The position numbers were made by a program, and so were the translations under genes. A stretch of DNA of 64,000 nucleotides, taken from positions 39,945 to 103,944 of the forward strand of contig NZ_JALXXB010000009.1 in assembly GCF_025144225.1 (NCBI RefSeq), read 5' to 3'. This document shows positions 59,093 through 64,000 of the stretch, piece by piece; the stretch's first letter is position 1; each line of letters opens with the position of its first letter. This DNA is from Aestuariimicrobium sp. p3-SID1156 (GTDB taxonomy: Bacteria; Actinomycetota; Actinomycetes; Propionibacteriales; Propionibacteriaceae). The notes under the pieces are model-generated. The model was not told the DNA's origin. It did not search any database and saw only the letters and a list, made by a program, of their open reading frames with translations.

Positions 59093-60691
59093 ATGCCCCA
59101 TCGCAAGCCCGCCGCCTTCTGGTGGTCCTCCCTGCCCGCACGCATCGTGGGTTCCACGATGATGGGTTCGATCCTGGTGCTGCTGTTGGCGGGGTCCTTC
59201 CTGATGCAGCAGGTGACCCGCGGGGTCGAGTCCGGCAAGCGCGAGTCAGCGGTCGCGGAGGCCACCCTGGCGATGGAGAGGATGCAGGCCCAGCTGCGCG
59301 GCACTGACCTGCGCACCGCCTCTCTCTACGAACGCTTCGGCCAGCTCGCCGATGAGATCGGCAGCCAGCCCCACCAGTACTTCCTGGTCATCCAGGGGCC
59401 CGTGTCCAGCTTCGTGGCGCCGGGCATCCAGGCCCAGAGCGTGCCGGGTTCCCTGGTCCAGACACTGGAGAAGGAGCGCTCCGGAATGTTCGTCACCCCC
59501 ACCGAGGTCCAGTACACCGACCCGGGCAGGGAGTCGGTTCCCGGCCTGGTCGTGGGTGGGGTCCTGGAGGGGCCCGACAGCACCGACGTCTATCCCATCT
59601 ACTTCGTGTTCCCGATGGACCGGGAGCAGGCCACCCTGGAGTTCCTCCAGCGGGCCGTCCTGACCACCGGTGCACTCCTGCTCGCGCTGCTGGGCGGCAT
59701 TTCGGTGTTCGTCTCCCGTCAGGTGGTGCGCCCGATCCGCCAGGCCAGCCGAACGGCGGGACGATTGGCAGAGGGGCATCTGGACGAACGCATGGAGGTC
59801 CGCGGCCGCGACGACCTCGCCAGTCTCGCGCGGTCGATGAACCACATGGCCAGCGAGCTGCAGGCCCAGATCGTGCAGCTGGAGGACCTGTCCACCGTTC
59901 AACAGCAGTTCGTCTCCGATGTCTCCCACGAGCTCCGCACCCCGCTGACCACGGTGCGGATGGCCTCAGAGCTGATCTATGAGGCGCGTGATGAGCTACC
60001 CACGTCCATGTCGCGGTCGGCCGAACTGTTGCACAACGAGCTTGACCGTTTCGAGGACCTGTTGGGCGACCTGCTCGAGATCAGCCGTTTCGATGCCGGC
60101 GCGGCGGTCCTCACGCTGGAAGAGACCGACCTGGTCGCCCTGGTCCAGGACGAGGTGGATGCCCAGCGAGTGTTTGCGGCCTCGATGGGATCCAGGCTGG
60201 TGGTGCGCGCTCCCGCCTCGCCCGCGACAGCGGAGATGGATTCTCGCCGGATCCGGCGCGTCATGCGCAACCTCATCACCAACGCCATCGAGCACGGGGA
60301 GGGCAAACCGATCGAGATCACCGTCGGACTGGACGATCGGGCGGTGGCGGTCACCGTGCGTGACCACGGCGTCGGATTCCTGGCCAGTCAGTCAGCAGCG
60401 GTCTTCCACCGCTTCTGGCGGGCCGATCCCTCCCGGGCTCGGCGCGTCGGGGGCACCGGCCTGGGCCTCGCCATCAGCCTCGAGGATGCCCACCTCCACC
60501 GAGGCTGGCTCTCTGCCTGGGGACGCCCGGGGCGCGGTGCCCAGTTCCGTCTCACCCTGCCGCGTCGCGCCTCGATCGACCTGATCACTTCCCCGCTGCC
60601 GCTGACACCCCACGCCTTCAAGGACTCGCTGCGCGGCGTGCCACAGCACCCGTCCCTCGGGCGTTTCGACATCGAGAAGGGTGACCGATGA
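59093..60691 (+). CDS. mtrB: Sensor histidine kinase MtrB
   Basis: A 532-residue kinase: helix 1 (~22-40), an extracellular sensor (~41-185), helix 2 (~188-208), a HAMP segment, DHp with His 279 in DVSHELRTPL, and a HATPase domain with NLITNAIEHG, DHGVGF and GTGLGLAIS boxes. Its end overlaps the lpqB start by four bases. Confidence 0.95.
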   Translation: MPHRKPAAFWWSSLPARIVGSTMMGSILVLLLAGSFLMQQVTRGVESGKRESAVAEATLAMERMQAQLRGTDLRTASLYERFGQLADEIGSQPHQYFLVIQGPVSSFVAPGIQAQSVPGSLVQTLEKERSGMFVTPTEVQYTDPGRESVPGLVVGGVLEGPDSTDVYPIYFVFPMDREQATLEFLQRAVLTTGALLLALLGGISVFVSRQVVRPIRQASRTAGRLAEGHLDERMEVRGRDDLASLARSMNHMASELQAQIVQLEDLSTVQQQFVSDVSHELRTPLTTVRMASELIYEARDELPTSMSRSAELLHNELDRFEDLLGDLLEISRFDAGAAVLTLEETDLVALVQDEVDAQRVFAASMGSRLVVRAPASPATAEMDSRRIRRVMRNLITNAIEHGEGKPIEITVGLDDRAVAVTVRDHGVGFLASQSAAVFHRFWRADPSRARRVGGTGLGLAISLEDAHLHRGWLSAWGRPGRGAQFRLTLPRRASIDLITSPLPLTPHAFKDSLRGVPQHPSLGRFDIEKGDR

Positions 60692-62439
60692 GGCGCCGCG
60701 AGTACCTGCAGCTGTCCGTCGCGGCCCTCGCGGGGTTGGCGGGGTGCAGCTCGCTGCCCACCTCCGGACCAGTGGAAGCCGTGGGGCCCGCGACCACGGC
60801 TCGGCAGACCACCGGTGTCGAGATCGCCCCCCAGCCCCCTCCGCAGGGAGGCAGCCCGGAAATCATCCTCGCCGGGTTCCTGGCCGCGATGAGCTCACCG
60901 GGGGGTGAGTACCGCGCGGCCAGGCAGTACCTGACGCCCGGCGCGCAGAAGCTGTGGAACCCGAACGCAAGCACCACGATCTATGAGGCGGAGAACAACA
61001 AGCCGATCACCACGGACAGCAGCGCGTCCCTGAACGTGCCCATCTTCGGAACCCTCGACGCAGCGGGGCGGTTCGTGCCCAGTTCACAGAAGCTGGTCCA
61101 CGACTTCGGCATGCAACGCAGCCGGGGGCAGTGGCGGATCTCTAGCCCGCCGACAGGTGTCCTCATCGCCCGCTACATCTTCGAGCGCTACTACCAGCCC
61201 CTGAGCCTGTACTTCCTCTCCGCGGACGGGCGACGCCTGGTCCCCGACCGCATCCATCGGCACACCGACGCCATGAACCCCACCGACACAGTCCAGGCCC
61301 TGCTGGGCGGTCCCGCGTCGTGGCTGGCCCCTGCGGTGACCAATGCCATCCCCCCAGACACCCGGCTGAGCGTGAACGCCGTCGCCCTGCGGGAGGGGAT
61401 TGCCGAGATCAGCCTGACCGAGCACATCAGCTCCCTGCCCGAACGTCGTCGCACCCAATTGGCTGCCCAGCTGGTGGCCACGCTGGCCCAGTTCCCCCAG
61501 ATGGAGGGCGTCCGGGTGCTCAACAACGGGCAGGCCTGGCAGGTACCGGGAACAGCGAGCAATGGGGTCGTGGAGCGTGACGTGCTCGTCCCCTTCGAGA
61601 TGCTGGACGAGCGGGAGGAGGAACTGGTGCATGCAGTCGTCAACGACCGCATCGGGGTCCTCGACCCCCGTGCCAGCGGCGGTTTCGCCGCCCTGGAGGG
61701 CGTCTTCGGCAAGGGTGGCTGGGGCGATGCCCCCGGCGGTTTCGCGATCCAGCGGAACTCCGACCTCGTCGCGGTGGTGAACAAGGCCGGCAACAAGTTG
61801 TTCCTCGCGGCCAGCACGGCCGGGAGCGCCGACCTGGCGTACGTCGGGAGCAACGTCCTGCGCCCCCAGGTGCTCGATGACGGTTCAGTGTGGACGGTGG
61901 GGACAAGGCAGGGTGCCAGCGAGCTGGTGATGGTCGACACCCAGGGACGAACCCACACCGTGGACCTGTCGATTCCCTCAAGACACCGGGTCAGGGCCTT
62001 CCGCATCGCCCCCGACCGCACCCGGCTGGCGCTGGTGCTCGACGACGGCAAGAAGCAAGTGCTCGGGATGATGCGGATCCGCGGCACCGAACCGCTGCTC
62101 GTGGACGGGTGGCGCCCTTTGGCACTCACCTCGACCAGCGGGATGTTGGGGAGGGTACGTGATGTGGGCTGGGCCGAACCGGGAACCATGATGGTCATCG
62201 CGGGCCCGGAGGGCAATGACTACCTCAACATCTATCGAGTGCAGTCGGATGCCTCGCAGGTGGAGAACCTCGGGCCAGCCAGTTCAGGTGCGACACCGGT
62301 CTCCCTGGCGGTCTTCCCGCGACGCTCCGGGACGACGGCGGCCTACCTGAACGATGCGGGGGAGTGCCTCCGTTTCGAGGGAAGCTACCGCTGGCAACCC
62401 ATGCAAGGACAGGTGACCCAGATCACCCTTCCGGGCTGA
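60688..62439 (+). CDS. lpqB: Lipoprotein LpqB
   Basis: A 583-residue lipoprotein with lipobox LAGC (Cys ~20), a GerMN domain (~205-310) and a C-terminal beta-propeller-like region. In mycobacteria LpqB modulates MtrB from outside the membrane, which the ATGA coupling to mtrB supports. Confidence 0.93.
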   Translation: MRRREYLQLSVAALAGLAGCSSLPTSGPVEAVGPATTARQTTGVEIAPQPPPQGGSPEIILAGFLAAMSSPGGEYRAARQYLTPGAQKLWNPNASTTIYEAENNKPITTDSSASLNVPIFGTLDAAGRFVPSSQKLVHDFGMQRSRGQWRISSPPTGVLIARYIFERYYQPLSLYFLSADGRRLVPDRIHRHTDAMNPTDTVQALLGGPASWLAPAVTNAIPPDTRLSVNAVALREGIAEISLTEHISSLPERRRTQLAAQLVATLAQFPQMEGVRVLNNGQAWQVPGTASNGVVERDVLVPFEMLDEREEELVHAVVNDRIGVLDPRASGGFAALEGVFGKGGWGDAPGGFAIQRNSDLVAVVNKAGNKLFLAASTAGSADLAYVGSNVLRPQVLDDGSVWTVGTRQGASELVMVDTQGRTHTVDLSIPSRHRVRAFRIAPDRTRLALVLDDGKKQVLGMMRIRGTEPLLVDGWRPLALTSTSGMLGRVRDVGWAEPGTMMVIAGPEGNDYLNIYRVQSDASQVENLGPASSGATPVSLAVFPRRSGTTAAYLNDAGECLRFEGSYRWQPMQGQVTQITLPG

Positions 62440-62455
62440 TCACACGAACTGGCCT

Positions 62456-63160
62456 GTGGACAACGGGGTGATCCGCCATCCCGAGGCCCATGATCTGCCT
62501 GTGCTCGTCGACTCGTGTGTGCCTGTGCTCGACGCCGTCGCGGACCTGTTCATCGGCTCCAGCTGCGTCGGCTGCGGGGTTGCCTCGTGGCAGCTGTGTC
62601 GCAGGTGCCGTTTGCTGGTGGCCACCGCACGGTTCCATCGGCTGTTGCCCAGCGGGCTCGAGGTCATCGGTGTGACCGAGTACGAGGGCAGTGGTGGGGC
62701 GATGCTGCGCGCCCTGAAAGATCGCGGTGCCTGGTCGGTGGCGGCATTCTGCGCGGTGGGCTTGGCTGATGCGGTGGCCCATCTGCCAGCGGCCGACCTG
62801 CTGGTACCGGTTCCCAGCCAGCCGGCGGCCATCAGGCGGCGCGGCTTCGACCACGGCCTGGCGCTGGCTCGCTCCACGGGACGCCGCAGCAGGTTGCCCG
62901 CCCGGCACCTGCTCCGACGCGTGCGGGTGCAGGCGGACCAGGCCGGGTTGGCGCTGGAGGAGCGGGCCACCAACCAGCAGCGTGCCCTGGCGGCCCTGCG
63001 GGCCGGGTCGAGCCGGGTGGTGCTGATCGATGACATCTGCACCACCGGCGCGACGCTGATGGAGGCGGAGCGGGCCCTGGCGGCGTCCGGATGGCAGGTT
63101 CAGGGAGCTGTGGTGGTCGCGAACACGACCCGCCTGACGGACTTGTCGAGCCATCGGTGA
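62456..63160 (+). CDS. comFC: ComF/GntX-type phosphoribosyltransferase-like protein
   Basis: A 234-residue protein: CVGC..CRRC zinc knuckle near 37-55, then a PRTase fold with VPVPSQPAAIRRRGFDH and the PRPP loop VVLIDDICTTGATL (~200). It lies 17 bases after lpqB, the usual order. Role in DNA uptake is known only for some homologues. GTG start. Confidence 0.85.
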   Translation: MDNGVIRHPEAHDLPVLVDSCVPVLDAVADLFIGSSCVGCGVASWQLCRRCRLLVATARFHRLLPSGLEVIGVTEYEGSGGAMLRALKDRGAWSVAAFCAVGLADAVAHLPAADLLVPVPSQPAAIRRRGFDHGLALARSTGRRSRLPARHLLRRVRVQADQAGLALEERATNQQRALAALRAGSSRVVLIDDICTTGATLMEAERALAASGWQVQGAVVVANTTRLTDLSSHR

Positions 63161-63236
63161 CAGGAAGGTAACAGAGGGGTAACGTGTCTGTATGGCACGA
63201 CAGAGGTGCACATCCACCAGCTTCCTGGGTGGCATG

Positions 63237-63259
63237 TGGCCCGAAGTCGGGCCATTTTT
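63237..63259 (+). terminator. Rho-independent terminator between comFC and hpf
   Basis: TGGCCCG (63237-63243) pairs with CGGGCCA (63248-63254), four-base loop, then TTTTT. A second hairpin (CCACC..GGTGG) lies just upstream. It may end the mtrAB operon or attenuate hpf. Confidence 0.7.
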
Positions 63260-63285
63260 GTTTCCCAGAGACCCAGGAGGTCGCC

Positions 63286-63903
63286 ATGGACATCATCGTG
63301 AGCGGACGCCACTGCCACGTCAGTGACTCCATCCGTGAGCAGGTCGCCGAACGACTTGCCACAGTGGAACGATTCCGTGATCGGGTGCAACGGGTCGAGG
63401 TCGAATTCACCGTCAACGAGACGAAGGGTTCGCCCGACCAGGCCGTCGAGGCCGAGATCACCCTGCGCAGCAAGGGGCCCGCCGTCCGGGCCACCGCCAC
63501 TGCGGAGGACAAGATGGTTGCGTTCGAGAAGGCCATGGAGAAGCTGAAGACACAGCTGCGCCGAGCGAGCGACCGCCGCAAGTCCCGCAAGGGCCTGCGC
63601 CACCACACCGGCCAGCTCAGCGCTCCCGACGTGATGGTGGAACCGCTGGTCGCGCCGCTGGATGACGAGGCGCCGACCAGCCAGTTCGTCGCCGGCATGG
63701 AGGTGCTGGGGGATGGCCCGCTCGTGGTGAAGGAGAAGGAGTTCGACACGTCGCCGCACACGCTGGCCCAGGCGCTGGACGAGATGGAACTGGTCGGCCA
63801 CGACTTCTTCCTCTTCCAGGACGCAGACTCCGGGCGACCCGCCGTGGTCTACCGCCGCAAGGCCTACGACTACGGGGTGATCAGGCTGAACGTCACCCAG
63901 TGA
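63286..63903 (+). CDS. hpf: Ribosome hibernation promoting factor, long form
   Basis: A 205-residue long-type HPF: N-terminal S30AE domain (DIIVSGRHCHVSDSIREQV, VEAEITLRSKG) and C-terminal dimerisation domain (FDTSPHTLAQALDEMELVGHDFFLF, VVYRRKAYDYGVI). It joins two ribosomes into 100S dimers in stationary phase. Start follows AGGAGG. secA is expected next in relatives. Confidence 0.93.
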   Translation: MDIIVSGRHCHVSDSIREQVAERLATVERFRDRVQRVEVEFTVNETKGSPDQAVEAEITLRSKGPAVRATATAEDKMVAFEKAMEKLKTQLRRASDRRKSRKGLRHHTGQLSAPDVMVEPLVAPLDDEAPTSQFVAGMEVLGDGPLVVKEKEFDTSPHTLAQALDEMELVGHDFFLFQDADSGRPAVVYRRKAYDYGVIRLNVTQ

Positions 63904-63945
63904 CCACCCTGATCGAGCGGAACTGCCGTGGCTGATTCCAGTGGT

Positions 63946-64000
<55 letters not shown>

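Overview
The window comes from a high-G+C actinobacterium. Clade markers are mtrA-mtrB-lpqB, fasR beside a type II fatty-acid cluster, DUF3145, DUF3052 next to aceE, a FolP2-type protein and many apparently leaderless promoters. Propionibacteriales is plausible, but I cannot name a genus from sequence alone.

Bases 1 to about 11,263 are the right end of a temperate prophage whose left end lies outside the window. A long leftward early operon, almost all ATGA/TGATG overlaps, encodes small zinc-ribbon proteins, a replication-type protein, an HNH nuclease, a broken RuvC-like gene, a Bet/RecT recombinase, a YqaJ-type exonuclease, an excisionase-like HTH protein, a DGQHR/ParB-like protein and a Cro-like protein. 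Divergent from it runs a lysogeny module: repressor, lipoprotein, ImmA/IrrE-type protease and a small protein. It faces a tyrosine integrase beside a truncated tRNA with a CAT anticodon. No phage structural genes are visible.

Bases 11.3-54 kb are mostly core chromosome: a MoxR/DUF58/VWA cluster; yggS; an accessory gene pair containing an HhH-GPD-like protein; ATP-dependent DNA ligase; an S9 peptidase; a cation-efflux protein; folP2; the FAS-II cluster fasR-fabD-fabH-acpP-fabF-accD, with an unusual C-terminal domain on FabD; an accessory patch with transposase remnants and a beta-propeller/carbohydrate-binding protein; a PHP protein; aceE; an EVE-DUF3883-like gene; an ABC exporter; an aldo-keto reductase; tRNA-Val; prfB; ftsE-ftsX-M23 peptidase; smpB; and ssrA (tmRNA).

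Between ssrA and yqgE lies a decayed metal-resistance island. A deletion has joined the start of an arsR-type repressor to the C-terminal half of a P-type metal ATPase; a CDF transporter remains downstream. The right end is the conserved block yqgE, a lipoprotein, mtrA-mtrB-lpqB-comFC and hpf. The last ~55 bases are a poly-G/poly-C run that looks like an assembly artefact.

The most unusual items are the EVE-DUF3883-like gene with a mutated nuclease motif, the FabD-biotinyl-like fusion, the arsR/ATPase deletion scar, the tRNA left without its T arm beside an integrase lacking a catalytic histidine, the phage lysogeny lipoprotein, and the recurring -10 box placed 6-8 bases before start codons.
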